64,000 nt of DNA from Chloroflexota bacterium (GCA_022825895.1 JAJDVX010000033.1:1-64000); one strand, 5' to 3'. Positions 39,606 through 48,223 are shown, numbered from the stretch's first letter. The notes: a model not told the origin generated them from the sequence alone. Numbers and translations: made by a program.

Positions 39606-40615
39606 GGAGCTTGCGACAGTACCGACTGTTCGTGACGCTTCTGGTTCTGCCGGTACTTGCCATTATCTTGATCGTGATCCTGGTCATGGCCTTGACCGGC
39701 GGGGACGAGGAGCAGCCAGCCGAGGCTGCGCCAACCGCCGCGGCGCCGACCGCCGTCGTCGGCGGGCTGTCGCCGACGCCTTCGATCGGACAGCCGCCGC
39801 CGGCGCCAACGCTCACGGTCGCGCCCACCGCGCCTCCGGTTCCTGAGCCGACCCCCACGCCGCCGCCACCGACGCCCACGCCCACCGAGCCGCCGGTGCC
39901 GACGCCGACGCCCACGCCGGAAGGTCCGATCGAGTACGCGGTCCAGGAGGGCGACACGCTCTTCTCCATCGCCTCGGCCTACGGGGTGAGCGTGGACGAC
40001 CTGGTCGACTTCAACGACCTTCCCGACGAGAACTTCATCTTTGTCGGCCAGGTACTCGAGGTGCCCACGGACCCGGCCCAGGTCACCGAGCGGCGTGAGT
40101 CGCGGCCGGTGGCGACGACCGCGGTGGTGGTGCCCAGCGACGGGCTGAACGTACGCGCCGCGCCGAGCACCGTGACCGGCGAAATTCAATACGTGGCGCC
40201 CGGCGGCACCGAACTGGCGCTCTCCGGCGTAATCGAGGTCATCGACGGCATCGAGTGGCGCGAGGTCAACGATGGCAACTGGGTGCAGGCCCAGTACCTG
40301 GAGATTGGCGTGCGGGCCGCCCCGGCGCCGGCCCCGGTCGAAACGGCGGCTCCCGCGGTCACCGCGGCGCCCGCGGCCACGGCCGCTCCCGCGGCAACCC
40401 AGCCGCCCGCGGGCGAAACGGTGCGCGCCACCGTGGTTCCGCAAGCGGGCCTGAACGTGCGCGTGGCCGCCGACCCCAACTCCTCGGTCGCCTACGTCGC
40501 GCCGGGTGCCTCGGAAGTGGAACTCACCGGAGAAACCCAGGTCGTCAACGGCGTTACCTGGTGGCAGATGACCGACGGCAACTGGGTCCAGGGGCAGTTC
40601 CTGAAGTTCGGCTAG
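39602..40615 (+). CDS. Membrane-anchored LysM and SH3-like domain protein
   Basis: The 337-residue protein has an N-terminal anchor (LFVTLLVLPVLAIILIVILVMAL, about residues 8-32) and a Pro/Thr-rich linker to ~118. A LysM domain follows (IEYAVQEGDTLFSIASAYGVSVDDLVDFNDL to VGQVLEVP, about 118-162). Two bacterial SH3-like repeats come next, each with a GLNVRAAPS/GLNVRVAAD opening and NDGNWVQAQYL / TDGNWVQGQFL closing, joined by an Ala/Pro linker. It should bind peptidoglycan or other glycans outside the membrane. GTG 39602 is the start. A strong hairpin terminator follows. Confidence 0.85.
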   Translation: MRSLRQYRLFVTLLVLPVLAIILIVILVMALTGGDEEQPAEAAPTAAAPTAVVGGLSPTPSIGQPPPAPTLTVAPTAPPVPEPTPTPPPPTPTPTEPPVPTPTPTPEGPIEYAVQEGDTLFSIASAYGVSVDDLVDFNDLPDENFIFVGQVLEVPTDPAQVTERRESRPVATTAVVVPSDGLNVRAAPSTVTGEIQYVAPGGTELALSGVIEVIDGIEWREVNDGNWVQAQYLEIGVRAAPAPAPVETAAPAVTAAPAATAAPAATQPPAGETVRATVVPQAGLNVRVAADPNSSVAYVAPGASEVELTGETQVVNGVTWWQMTDGNWVQGQFLKFG

Positions 40616-40631
40616 CCGGACAGCCGCTGAT

Positions 40632-40665
40632 CACGAAGGGCGCTCCCACGGGAGCGCCCTTCGTG
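40632..40665. terminator. Bidirectional hairpin terminator
   Basis: CACGAAGGGCGCTCCC (40632-40647) and its exact complement (40650-40665) form a 16-bp stem with a two-base loop, between the convergent LysM gene (ends 40615) and the hydrolase gene (ends 40674). No long T-run is present, but the stem strength and placement support termination in both directions. Confidence 0.75.
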
Positions 40666-40673
40666 CGAACTCT

Positions 40674-41711
40674 TCAGGAAACGGTCGGGCTGCCGGCCGC
40701 CAGCCAGCGGTCCATGAAGTCGAGCGAGGCTTCCGCGCGGTATTCGTGGCCGCCGTCGAACTCGTCGCGTTCCAGCCGCTCGGGCACGCCGGCCGCCGCA
40801 TAAATCGCGGCCACGCGCGCGTGCGCTTTGCGGGAGGCCTCGATGGGGAATCCGCGGTCCGCGCGACCGGCCTCGATCAGCAACGGGCGCGGCGCGATCA
40901 GTCCGTGCAGGTCCGGCACGTCCGCGTAGGCGTAGATGCCCGGCAAGAACTGCGAGCCGCAGAAGTTGCCGGTGTCGAGGGCGTAGGCGCGGAAGGTCGT
41001 GAGATAGCCGCTCACCACCGCCGCGCGGATCCTCGTGTCCAGGGCGCCCAGGTACATGGTGCGGGTGCCGCCAAAGGACAGCCCGGCGCAGCCCAGCCGA
41101 CCGGCGTCCACCTCGGGCCGTCCGGCCAGGATGTCCAGGCCGCGCCGGTCGTCCTGGATGTTCAAGGCCATCAGGTTGATGCCGAACAGCAGGGCGCGCA
41201 TGAAGTTGACGTTGCAGCCGTCGCGCTGCCCGTAGCGGCGGAAACCCTCGGCCCGTTCGCCAAAGCCGATGGCGTCCGGCGCCAGCACCACGTGGCCGCG
41301 TTCGGCGTAGCGGCGGGCGAAGCTGCGGTAGATGTTGGGACTGTCGTCACGCGCCACGAGTTGGTCCTTGCCGTCCCCATGGCCGTGCAGCGCCAGGATT
41401 CCGGCCGCGGGCCGATCGGCCGACGCCGTGGAAGGTACTAGCAACCAGGCCGGGACCCACACGTCGGGGATCGTCTCGTACACCAGTTTGTGCTGGACGT
41501 AGGCGCCGCGGTCCGTGGACTCCAGGATCTTGGGCTCGGCTCCGGTCAACGCCGGCAGATCGCCCAACAGCGACTCCACCCGCTCCAGCAGCGCGGCATG
41601 CCAGGCGCTGAAGTCCATGCCCGGATGAAAGGCCAGCGAAGGTTCCCGGGCGTCGTCAAGGCTGTTGATGAAGCCGTCGAAGGCGTACGCGGGCGGGTCC
41701 GCCGCCGTCAT
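40674..41711 (-). CDS. Alpha/beta-hydrolase (acetylxylan esterase/dienelactone-hydrolase type)
   Basis: The 345-residue protein has GILALHGHGDGKDQLV (oxyanion region), the nucleophile elbow LGCAGLSFGGTRTMYLG (Ser near residue 205), an acid in LLIEAGRADRGFP and the catalytic His in DEFDGGHEYRAEA near the C-terminus. The extended N-terminus and PDVWVPAWLLVP match large esterase-type hydrolases, often in carbohydrate-ester catabolism. ATG 41711 overlaps the stop of the sugar-isomerase-like gene upstream in transcription order by 4 bp (ATGA), so the two are coupled; together they suggest a sugar-derivative pathway. Confidence 0.82.
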   Translation of the reverse strand: MTAADPPAYAFDGFINSLDDAREPSLAFHPGMDFSAWHAALLERVESLLGDLPALTGAEPKILESTDRGAYVQHKLVYETIPDVWVPAWLLVPSTASADRPAAGILALHGHGDGKDQLVARDDSPNIYRSFARRYAERGHVVLAPDAIGFGERAEGFRRYGQRDGCNVNFMRALLFGINLMALNIQDDRRGLDILAGRPEVDAGRLGCAGLSFGGTRTMYLGALDTRIRAAVVSGYLTTFRAYALDTGNFCGSQFLPGIYAYADVPDLHGLIAPRPLLIEAGRADRGFPIEASRKAHARVAAIYAAAGVPERLERDEFDGGHEYRAEASLDFMDRWLAAGSPTVS

Positions 41712-42508
41712 GACGCTGGAACTCGCGCCCGCAGGTACTCCAGCGCCGGCCCGGCCTGCGAGGCAAAGTCGGTGAAGCGCTTGCCGTTGTCCTCCACGCT
41801 CATGCGCAGGTCATAGCCTGTGGCCAGCAGGGCGTCCAGGAAGGCGTCGAACCCCGGATCGGTCGGCTGCTCCGGCGCGCCGGGAATGGGAGGCACGGGC
41901 ACGTGAATGTGACGCAGGCGCGGGGCGACTTCGGCCAGCGTTCCCAGCGGCTCGTCGTTGTGGAAGACGTGGAACCAGTCGGCCAGCGTCCACACGCGCG
42001 GGTGCCCGCTCTGGCGGGCGGCCACGAAGCCCTCCACGATGGTGTTGATGGTGTCGCACACCTCGCGCCAGAGGGGTTCAATGACCAGGTCCATGTCGTG
42101 ATCGGCCGCAATCCCGCCCGCCAGCAGGAGGAAGTCCTGCAATTGCCCGGGCACCAGGTGATGGTCGAACCCGGGCGGCGTGGAGCGGGCGCCGCCGCTG
42201 CCGAATACCACCAGCCGCGACCCCAGGTCGCGCATGCGGCCCATCGCCGTGGTCACGTAGGCGCGCAGGCCCGCCAGGTCGCGATCGGGTCCCACCACGG
42301 GATGGTGCGGTGGGATGAACACGTTCAGGGCTTCCGGCGGCAGGCCGGCATCCTCGATCTGTCGCTTGATCGGGGCGTAGACGGTCTCGTCGTCGTCGGG
42401 CCGCAGGTCGACCACGCGCAGTTCGGCGTAGTCGTAGCCGGCGGCGCGCATGGCCGGCATGTTCTCGATAGGTCCGCAGCAGCCGAATCGCATAGGGCGC
42501 GTATCCAT
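41708..42508 (-). CDS. Sugar phosphate isomerase/epimerase-like TIM-barrel protein
   Basis: The 266-residue protein reads MRFGCCGPIENMPAMRAAGYDYAELRVVDL, then VVFGSGGARSTPPGFDH, DLVIEPLWREVCDTINTIVEG, WTLADWFHVF and IHVPVPPIPG, ending MSVEDNGKRFTDF. This is the xylose-isomerase-like TIM-barrel (AP endonuclease 2 fold) arrangement with conserved E, D, H and E metal ligands. The substrate is not identifiable. ATG 42508 is preferred over an earlier in-frame GTG at 42553, which would overlap the divergent gene's promoter region. It is coupled to the esterase-like gene. Confidence 0.8.
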   Translation of the reverse strand: MDTRPMRFGCCGPIENMPAMRAAGYDYAELRVVDLRPDDDETVYAPIKRQIEDAGLPPEALNVFIPPHHPVVGPDRDLAGLRAYVTTAMGRMRDLGSRLVVFGSGGARSTPPGFDHHLVPGQLQDFLLLAGGIAADHDMDLVIEPLWREVCDTINTIVEGFVAARQSGHPRVWTLADWFHVFHNDEPLGTLAEVAPRLRHIHVPVPPIPGAPEQPTDPGFDAFLDALLATGYDLRMSVEDNGKRFTDFASQAGPALEYLRARVPAS

Positions 42509-42570
42509 CAATTGGCCAGGCTGCCGGGCATGGTACGCGAGCGCTCTCACCAACCCGAGAGGACCGCCGC

Positions 42571-43245
42571 GTGACCTACGACGACCAGAACGAACTGCTG
42601 GAGGTCGTCACCCCCGACGGTCGCTCAACCGGGCGCCTACTGCCGCGCATCCGGATTCACCGGGAGGGCCACTGGCATCGCACCCGAACGGTCTGGGTGG
42701 TGCTGGCCGGCGAAGCTGACGGCCCGGGCCTGGTGCTCCAGCAACGCGGCTTTACGAAGGACACGTGGGGCGGCTTGCTGGACGTCAGCAGCGCGGGCCA
42801 TTTGGCGCCCGACGATCCGGACCCGTGGCGTGAACTGGAAGAAGAGCTTGGCGTACGGCCCACCGACGGACCGCTCATCCAGCTTGGCACCCGGCGCGTC
42901 GAGGGCGCCCATCCACGCGAAGGACTGGTGGATCGGGAGTTGCAGGACCTGTGGCTCTGGCTGGCGCCGCTCTCGCTCGAGGACTTGCGCCCGCAGCCGG
43001 GCGAACTCGAGGCCCTGCTCAGCCTCGATCTGGCCGTCGTGCCCGATCTGCAGCTACCCGCGACACGCACCCCGGCCCGGCGCCTTGACGCTACGACCCG
43101 AACCGTGTCGTCGGCCGTCATCACGCACGCCGGGATGACCCCGGGCCTCGGTCCCTTCGCCACACACCTGGCGCAACTGGCCGGGCGCGCCCTGGCGGGC
43201 GAACGCGACCTGCGCTACGACCCCAGCTTCGACCTCCGGGCTTAA
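42571..43245 (+). CDS. NUDIX hydrolase, isopentenyl-diphosphate-isomerase-like
   Basis: The 224-residue protein contains a Nudix box SAGHLAPDDPDPWRELEEELGVR (about residues 72-94) with the conserved RE-x2-EE-x-G core. The usual Glu at GX5E is replaced by Asp. The preceding WGGLLDVSSAGH and RGFTKDTW match the IPP-isomerase-like Nudix branch that also includes YfcD-type proteins. Function in isoprenoid metabolism is possible but unproven. GTG 42571 is the start. A hairpin terminator separates it from the convergent LiaF-like gene. Confidence 0.8.
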   Translation: MTYDDQNELLEVVTPDGRSTGRLLPRIRIHREGHWHRTRTVWVVLAGEADGPGLVLQQRGFTKDTWGGLLDVSSAGHLAPDDPDPWRELEEELGVRPTDGPLIQLGTRRVEGAHPREGLVDRELQDLWLWLAPLSLEDLRPQPGELEALLSLDLAVVPDLQLPATRTPARRLDATTRTVSSAVITHAGMTPGLGPFATHLAQLAGRALAGERDLRYDPSFDLRA

Positions 43246-43251
43246 ACCTGA

Positions 43252-43282
43252 CGGGCCGGGCCGCTGTTGGCGACCCGGCCCG
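43252..43282. terminator. Hairpin between convergent genes
   Basis: CGGGCCGGG (43252-43260) pairs with CCCGGCCCG (43274-43282) across a 13-nt loop, between the NUDIX gene (ends 43245) and the LiaF-like gene (ends 43307). Confidence 0.6.
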
Positions 43283-43306
43283 CTGGGGGAGGGAGGGGGA
43301 TGTGGA

Positions 43307-44245
43307 TTAGCTGATGGTGATGTCGCTCACACCGGCCTCGATCTTGATCGTGACCCGGTTGGCGGCGCTCTCGAAGTCGGGCGAGACGTAGCGGTCGCCC
43401 TGCTTCGGGAACCGCGACTCGTCGATGTTGAGACTCGAGATCCCGCCGTCAAAGTCGATTTGCGCCGCGACGCCGGCCGGAACGGTGATGTCCAGGTCGG
43501 CCGCGCCGATGCTGAACTCGGCGGTCGTGCGCCCGGCATTTGCCGGCAGCACCACGTCAATATCCGCGGCGCCTCCGTCGACGTTCAGGCGCTGCACATT
43601 CAACTCCCGCAGGTCCAGATCAAGGTCCGATGCTCCCGTCTCTATACGGATATCGGTTGGAATGCCCTCGGCGTGACGCAAGACCCAGCGTGGCGAAGAC
43701 GGACCGCCCCGACGCGGCGGGAACTGGAAGTTCCAGTCGGTGTTGAGGCGCACGTCCATCGTGCTCCGGCCTCCCGATCGGCTCACGCTGACGCGCTGTT
43801 CCGACGCTTCGGCGACGGCCCCCTGGGATCCGCCGGAGAGCAGCAGGCCCGAGGGCGCGCCGCTCGTCAGCGTGAGGTCGCCGGCCGCCAGGATCAGGTT
43901 CAGGCGGGCCGACTGCGCGCCTTCGCTCTTCACCGAGATCGATTCGCTGGTGATGGACAAGCTATGCGAGGTCGAGGGGTTGGCCACCGCCAGCACCCAC
44001 GCCGCGGCCAGCGAGCCCGTGACCACGGCCAGCGCGGCCAGCGAGCCAATCCAGGCGCGCTGGCGGGACAAGATCAGGTTCGCGCCGATTGCCACCAGCA
44101 GCAGCGGCCAGAGGGTCCAGAACTCGCCCCAGAAGCCGTCGGGCAGCACGTTGAAGTTCCAGAGCAGCCCGAACACGCCGAGCAGGATCAGCGCGCCCGC
44201 GAATCCAAAGCCGGACTGCCTGGCCAGGGATCGTGAACCGTTCAT
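43307..44245 (-). CDS. LiaF-like envelope-stress membrane protein B
   Basis: The 312-residue protein has a DUF5668-like membrane part (GFGFAGALILLGVFGLLWNFNVLPDGFWGEFWTLWPLLLV, then two more helices to about residue 85). A beta-rich DUF4097/toastrack-like extracytoplasmic domain follows, with regularly repeated L-x-L strands such as SDLDLDLRELNVQRLNVDGGAADIDV and AGRTTAEFSIGAADLDITV. ATG 44245 has an ideal AGGAGGT site and overlaps the stop of the preceding small gene by one base (TGATG). Such proteins occur with Lia/Psp cell-envelope stress responses. Its paralogue lies at 45266. Confidence 0.78.
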   Translation of the reverse strand: MNGSRSLARQSGFGFAGALILLGVFGLLWNFNVLPDGFWGEFWTLWPLLLVAIGANLILSRQRAWIGSLAALAVVTGSLAAAWVLAVANPSTSHSLSITSESISVKSEGAQSARLNLILAAGDLTLTSGAPSGLLLSGGSQGAVAEASEQRVSVSRSGGRSTMDVRLNTDWNFQFPPRRGGPSSPRWVLRHAEGIPTDIRIETGASDLDLDLRELNVQRLNVDGGAADIDVVLPANAGRTTAEFSIGAADLDITVPAGVAAQIDFDGGISSLNIDESRFPKQGDRYVSPDFESAANRVTIKIEAGVSDITIS

Positions 44246-44466
44246 CACGACCTCCTGGCGTCGGCGAGGTACCTGACGATCATGACCAGGCCGATCCCGA
44301 TCAGAATCAGGGGCCAAAGCTCGCCAAAGTCGGCCCAGCCGAATTGGTCCACGAGGAAGATGGAACCGATCAGGATGAGGATGGTTCCCGCCACCAGGCC
44401 TCCGTCATCCCGCCGCCGGCGCTTGCGGGCCGGGGCTGAATCGCGATTGGTGTCGTTTCCAGCCAT
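44245..44466 (-). CDS. Small DUF5668-type membrane protein
   Basis: A 73-residue protein with a basic N-terminus (APARKRRRRDDGG) and two helices: GTILILIGSIFLVDQFGWADFGELWPLILIGIGLVMIV. The FG-ELWPLILIGIG motif is the hallmark of DUF5668 and is repeated in the C-terminus of the PspC gene upstream and the N-terminus of the LiaF-like genes. It follows the PspC gene by 9 bp and overlaps the LiaF-like gene, so all three form one operon. Confidence 0.75.
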   Translation of the reverse strand: MAGNDTNRDSAPARKRRRRDDGGLVAGTILILIGSIFLVDQFGWADFGELWPLILIGIGLVMIVRYLADARRS

Positions 44467-44475
44467 CTCGACCTC

Positions 44476-45111
44476 CTATCGAAGGCGGCCAAGGATCAGC
44501 GCGCCGCCGATCCCGATGAGAATGAGGGGCCAGAATTGCCAGAAACTGAGCCAGCTGAACTGGTCCAGCAGGGCCAGCCCGCCGATGACGATCAGGATGG
44601 CCCCGATGACGAATGCGCCCTGGCCGCGCCGCCGCCGGGCGCGTCGCCGCGAGTTCCGGCGCTCCCGACGAGCCTCGCGCCTCCGCTCACGCGGGGCTTC
44701 AGCTAAGGGCGCGTCGGTAGTGGCCGCGCTCGTTGCGGGGGCCGCCGCGGTGGCGCCGCCGTCGGTCTTGGGCTCGGCCTCTTCGTCCGCCGCGGCCTCG
44801 TCCTTGTCGCTGGCCTCGCCGGCCTCCTGGCCGTCAGGCGCGGCTTCGGCGGACCTGGCTTCGTCCTCCTCGTCGAGGTCTTCGTCCTCGTACTCCTCCT
44901 CGTCGTCGTACTCCTCCTCGCCGTCCGGCGGCGAGGGCATGATGATCGCCATCACGAAGTAGACGACGAGCAGCACCCCGCCCGTGAAGACGGCGCCCAG
45001 CACCCAGAGCAGGCGCATGATGACCGGGTCGATGTCGAAGTACTCCGCCATCCCGCCGGCCACGCCCGTGAGCATGCGGTCCGAGTGGCTGCGGGTCAGC
45101 CGGTTGTCCAT
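44476..45111 (-). CDS. PspC-domain protein fused to a DUF5668 module through a charged linker
   Basis: The 211-residue protein opens NRLTRSHSDRMLTGVAGGMAEYFDIDPVIMRLLWVL, the diagnostic PspC domain (residues ~1-60). A very acidic linker (EEEYDDEEEYEDEDLDEEDE) and Ala-rich stretch follow, then a basic cluster (RRRARRRRG), and finally the two-helix DUF5668 module ending FWPLILIGIGGALILGRLR. PspC proteins sense or transmit envelope stress at the inner membrane. ATG 45111 starts the three-gene set PspC, DUF5668, LiaF-like B. The adjacent acidic and basic blocks are unusual and could fold against each other. Confidence 0.82.
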   Translation of the reverse strand: MDNRLTRSHSDRMLTGVAGGMAEYFDIDPVIMRLLWVLGAVFTGGVLLVVYFVMAIIMPSPPDGEEEYDDEEEYEDEDLDEEDEARSAEAAPDGQEAGEASDKDEAAADEEAEPKTDGGATAAAPATSAATTDAPLAEAPRERRREARRERRNSRRRARRRRGQGAFVIGAILIVIGGLALLDQFSWLSFWQFWPLILIGIGGALILGRLR

Positions 45112-45227
45112 GAAGGGCCTTTCCGCGGTTGTGTGTGACGTGCATGGTCACGGTAAGCCGCCAGCGGCGCCCCGCCATCGCCCCAAGGCCGTAATTTTCT
45201 GCCCGCCGCATCGGCCAAAAGGACTAG

Positions 45228-45253
45228 GCCCGTCGGACTTGACGGCGACGGGC
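45228..45253 (-). terminator. Hairpin downstream of LiaF-like A
   Basis: GCCCGTCG (45228-45235) pairs with CGACGGGC (45246-45253). On the minus strand the stem is followed shortly by CCTTTT, consistent with an intrinsic terminator for the gene ending at 45266; the PspC promoter must then lie between it and 45111. Confidence 0.5.
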
Positions 45254-45265
45254 GGTAATTCGGGA

Positions 45266-46192
45266 CTAGCGGACGGTAACGTCGCCCGCGCCCGCGTGGA
45301 TGGTGACCATCACGCGGTTGGCGGCAGTGTCGAAATCGGGCGAGACGTAGCTGCCGTCGCCCTGTTCCGGGAAGCGCGACGTGTCGATGTCGGCGCTCAA
45401 GGCGCCGCCCTCGAAGTCAATCCGGGCCGCGACTCCTGCCGGAACCGTGATGTGCAGGCTGGCCGCGGCGCTCGCGAACTCGACGCTGGTGCGTCCGGCA
45501 TCGGACGGCAGCGTGACCTCGATATCGGCTGCGCCCAGCGCGACCTGCAGGGCTCGCACATTCAACGCCCGCAGGTCGAGATCGAGGGTGGTCGCGCCGC
45601 CGGCCACCCGCAGGTCGGTCGACACCCCGTTGGCGAGGCGTAGATTCCAATGTCCCGACGAGATGGGGCGACGCGGTGGGAATGGAATCTCCCAGGAGCC
45701 CAGCAAACTGACATCCAGCGTGCGCCGGCTGCCCGCGGTACGCAGGCCCGCCGAGAACTGGGCCGCCGGGATGGCCATGCCCTGGAAGTCGCCGGCCACC
45801 AACTGCCCGTCCGGGGCATGGCCGCCAAGCGCGAGAACGCCGCCGGATGTGGTCAGGTTCAGCTCCACAGTCTCGACGCCGTCCAGCGGCACCGAGATCG
45901 ACTCGTAGGTTCTCGGCAGGAGCGGTGGCCGGTTCTCGTCGGCCGCTTGCCACCAGGCCGCGCCCAGGGTGACCGCCACGATGGCCATCGCCGCCAGCGA
46001 GCCCGCCCAGGGGTGCCAGCGCGACAGGAGCATGTTGACCACGGCGGCTGCCAGCCACAGGGGCCACAGGAGGAAGAACTCCTCCCAGAAGCCGTCGGGC
46101 AGGACGTCGAAGTTCCAGAGCAGTACGAAGACGCCAACAAGAAGCAGGCTGCCGACCAGAGCAAAGCCGTTGCGCCGTGCTCGCTCCTTCAT
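45266..46192 (-). CDS. LiaF-like envelope-stress membrane protein A
   Basis: The 308-residue paralogue of the gene at 43307 shares the opening GFALVGSLLLVGVFVLLWNFDVLPDGFWEEFFLLWPLWL, helices to about residue 80, and the same beta domain with TTLDLDLRALNVRALQVALGAADIEV, AGRTSVEFASAAASLHITV and the ending VSPDFDTAANRVMVTIHAGAGDVTV. ATG 46192 follows a GGAGG-type site. It is separated from the PspC operon by a hairpin, so it may be transcribed independently. The presence of two paralogues flanking PspC suggests duplication within a stress module. Confidence 0.78.
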   Translation of the reverse strand: MKERARRNGFALVGSLLLVGVFVLLWNFDVLPDGFWEEFFLLWPLWLAAAVVNMLLSRWHPWAGSLAAMAIVAVTLGAAWWQAADENRPPLLPRTYESISVPLDGVETVELNLTTSGGVLALGGHAPDGQLVAGDFQGMAIPAAQFSAGLRTAGSRRTLDVSLLGSWEIPFPPRRPISSGHWNLRLANGVSTDLRVAGGATTLDLDLRALNVRALQVALGAADIEVTLPSDAGRTSVEFASAAASLHITVPAGVAARIDFEGGALSADIDTSRFPEQGDGSYVSPDFDTAANRVMVTIHAGAGDVTVR

Positions 46193-46622
46193 CCGGCCCT
46201 CCTGAATCGCCCGCCCGGGTTGAGGGTCAGTGTGACGCCCACCGCTCCAGAGTCACGCCCGTGAAGTCGCGTACCTTAGCCAAGTGCGCTGGCCTGGCAG
46301 GGTTGGAGCGCCGATCAGGATACGGTCCTGCCGACCGGGCGGCCGCCGAGAATCCAGGCAGGAGGTGGACAATGCGGAACCGGATGTCCACGAACGCCCC
46401 GATTCTCTCCGCTGCACCGGTGGCCATCGCTCGGTATGGCGCCTCGACGGCGGCCGGATTGTGGCGCGGCCACTCCCTGGCTGAGGCCCCACCGCGAGAC
46501 TGCGTGTCGCCGTGAAACGGCGGTCGCCATCGCCCCAAGGCCGAGATCAGCAGGCCGTCGAACCGGGCGCCGGGGCTGGACCCGGCGGGCCCAATGGCCA
46601 ATCGGCGCAGCGATCCGAGTCG
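46193..46622. other. Divergent intergenic region, no gene recognised
   Basis: Only low-complexity, Arg/Pro-rich open frames are present on both strands. The region should hold promoters for LiaF-like A (minus) and the pseudouridine synthase (plus). If the synthase begins at GTG 46512 rather than 46623, it would carry an unusual 37-residue Gly/Pro-rich N-terminus. Confidence 0.35.
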
Positions 46623-47378
46623 GTGCGCCTGCACGTGTTCCTGGCCCGCACCGGCGCCGGATCGCGCCGCGCGATGGAAGCGGCCATCAGCGCGGGACGC
46701 GTCCAGGTTGACGGCCGGGTGGTGACGACGCTCGGCACGCGGATCGATCCTGCGCGCGCCGAGGTGCGGCTGGATGGTCAGCCCGTCGGCTCTTCGACAG
46801 AATGCCGCCTGGTGGTTGCCGTCCATAAGCCATCCGGCGTCATTTCAACCGCGCGCGATCCGGAGGGACGCCCCACCGTGCTGGACCTGCTGCCGGCGGA
46901 CCTGCGGGAGGTGCGGCTCTACCCGGTAGGGCGCCTGGACGCGCCCTCCACGGGCCTGGTGCTGCTTACGAATGACGGCGACCTGGCCGAGCGCCTGATG
47001 CACCCGCGCTACGGCCACGAGCGCGAATACGCGGTGGAGGTGCGCGGCAACCCGCCCCGCGACCTGGCGAAGCGCTTCGCCGACGGTGTTTCCATCGGCG
47101 ATCCGCGTCCGGCCCGCGCGGAGGTCCGGAATCTACGCCAGCTCCGCGGCGGCGCCACGCTCCGCCTGATTCTGCGCGAAGGCCGCAACCGCCAGATTCG
47201 CCGCATGCTCAGCGCCGTTGGCGCAAAGGTCGTGACCTTGCGACGACTGCGCATCGCCACCGTCCGCCTCGGCGGGCTGGCGCCCGGCGCGGCGCGGGTG
47301 CTCACCGCAGGCCAGTGCGCCGAGCTGCAAGCCGCGGTCGCTAGTCGCCCGTCAGCTTCCGCCGCTGATCCGCGGTAA
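46623..47378 (+). CDS. Large-subunit rRNA pseudouridine synthase (RluB/RsuA family)
   Basis: From GTG 46623 the 251-residue protein begins VRLHVFLARTGAGSRRAMEAAI, the usual S4 RNA-binding domain start (residues ~1-60). The catalytic domain has YPVGRLDAPSTGLVLLTNDGDLAERLMHP with the catalytic Asp in GRLD (about residue 107), then KRFADGVSIGD and LREGRNRQIRRMLSAVGAKVVTLRRLRI. It isomerises a specific uridine in rRNA. The start is chosen by alignment to family N-termini. Its last 38 bp overlap the end of the convergent aldo/keto reductase gene. Confidence 0.88.
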   Translation: MRLHVFLARTGAGSRRAMEAAISAGRVQVDGRVVTTLGTRIDPARAEVRLDGQPVGSSTECRLVVAVHKPSGVISTARDPEGRPTVLDLLPADLREVRLYPVGRLDAPSTGLVLLTNDGDLAERLMHPRYGHEREYAVEVRGNPPRDLAKRFADGVSIGDPRPARAEVRNLRQLRGGATLRLILREGRNRQIRRMLSAVGAKVVTLRRLRIATVRLGGLAPGAARVLTAGQCAELQAAVASRPSASAADPR

Positions 47379-48117
47379 GCGACCAGCCCACCGCGCCCAC
47401 GGCTTCGTCCACCCGCTCCACCCGGTCGGTCTTGGGAATCGCCATCACGCCCGGCCGGTCGATCACCCAATTCAGCAGCACCTGGGCCGGCGTCTTGCCG
47501 ACCTCAGCCGCCACCTCGTCCAGCCGCTTGAGGGCCGGGTCTCCGAACATCCCCTTCACCAGCGGGCTGAAGCCGATCACGGTCACGCCGTGCTCCTGGC
47601 AGTACGGCAACACCGCGTCCTCGATCTGGCGGGCGGCCACGCTGTAGCGCACCTGGTTGGCCACCAGCGGCACGTCGCCCAGTGCGTCCTGCGCCTCCTG
47701 CATGTCATCCACCGAGTAGTTGCTCACGCCCACAAAGCGCACCTTGCCGTCGGCGACAAGCCGGCGCATGGCGCGCATCGTCTCCGGGATTGGGATGTCG
47801 GGGTTGGGATGGTGCACCTGGTACAGGTCGATCCGGTCCGTCTCCAGGCGCTTCAGGCTGGCGTCGGCGTGGGAAAGCACGTCGTCATAGGCCAGGTTCG
47901 CCGGCGAGACCTTGGTGGCGATGAAGTACTCGTCGCGCAGGTCGCCGATGTCTTGCGCCACCTGCGCTTCCGTGCCGTAGGCCTCGGCCGTGTCCACAAA
48001 GGCCGCGCCCAGTTCGTGCGCCCGGCGCAGTACGCCCGCGCCGCCCCGGTACTGCCAGGCGCCAAACCCAATTCTGGGAATCTGTGTCGTCGTTCGTCCG
48101 AGTGGCAGGTATTCCAT
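47341..48117 (-). CDS. Aldo/keto reductase
   Basis: The 258-residue protein shows the AKR barrel features: IPRIGFGAWQYRGG, VDTAEAYGTEAQVAQDI (catalytic D and Y), FIATKVSPANLAY (catalytic Lys), DRIDLYQVHHPNP (catalytic His) and the C-terminal VMAIPKTDRVERVDEAVGAVG for NADP binding. It should reduce aldehydes or ketones with NADPH; the substrate is unknown. ATG 48117 (MEYLPLGRTT) is the natural start rather than an upstream in-frame ATG at 48138. It overlaps the pseudouridine synthase gene tail to tail. Confidence 0.9.
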   Translation of the reverse strand: MEYLPLGRTTTQIPRIGFGAWQYRGGAGVLRRAHELGAAFVDTAEAYGTEAQVAQDIGDLRDEYFIATKVSPANLAYDDVLSHADASLKRLETDRIDLYQVHHPNPDIPIPETMRAMRRLVADGKVRFVGVSNYSVDDMQEAQDALGDVPLVANQVRYSVAARQIEDAVLPYCQEHGVTVIGFSPLVKGMFGDPALKRLDEVAAEVGKTPAQVLLNWVIDRPGVMAIPKTDRVERVDEAVGAVGWSLTADQRRKLTGD

Positions 48118-48223
48118 GGCGCGCTCGCGTGGCTGCAATCCCCTGGACTATGGCTGCGGTCGCCGGCCCTGTCGAGTGCTTGGCTGACCTGTGGGAGACT
48201 GCCCGCCCACGCCTCCCGCTGAA

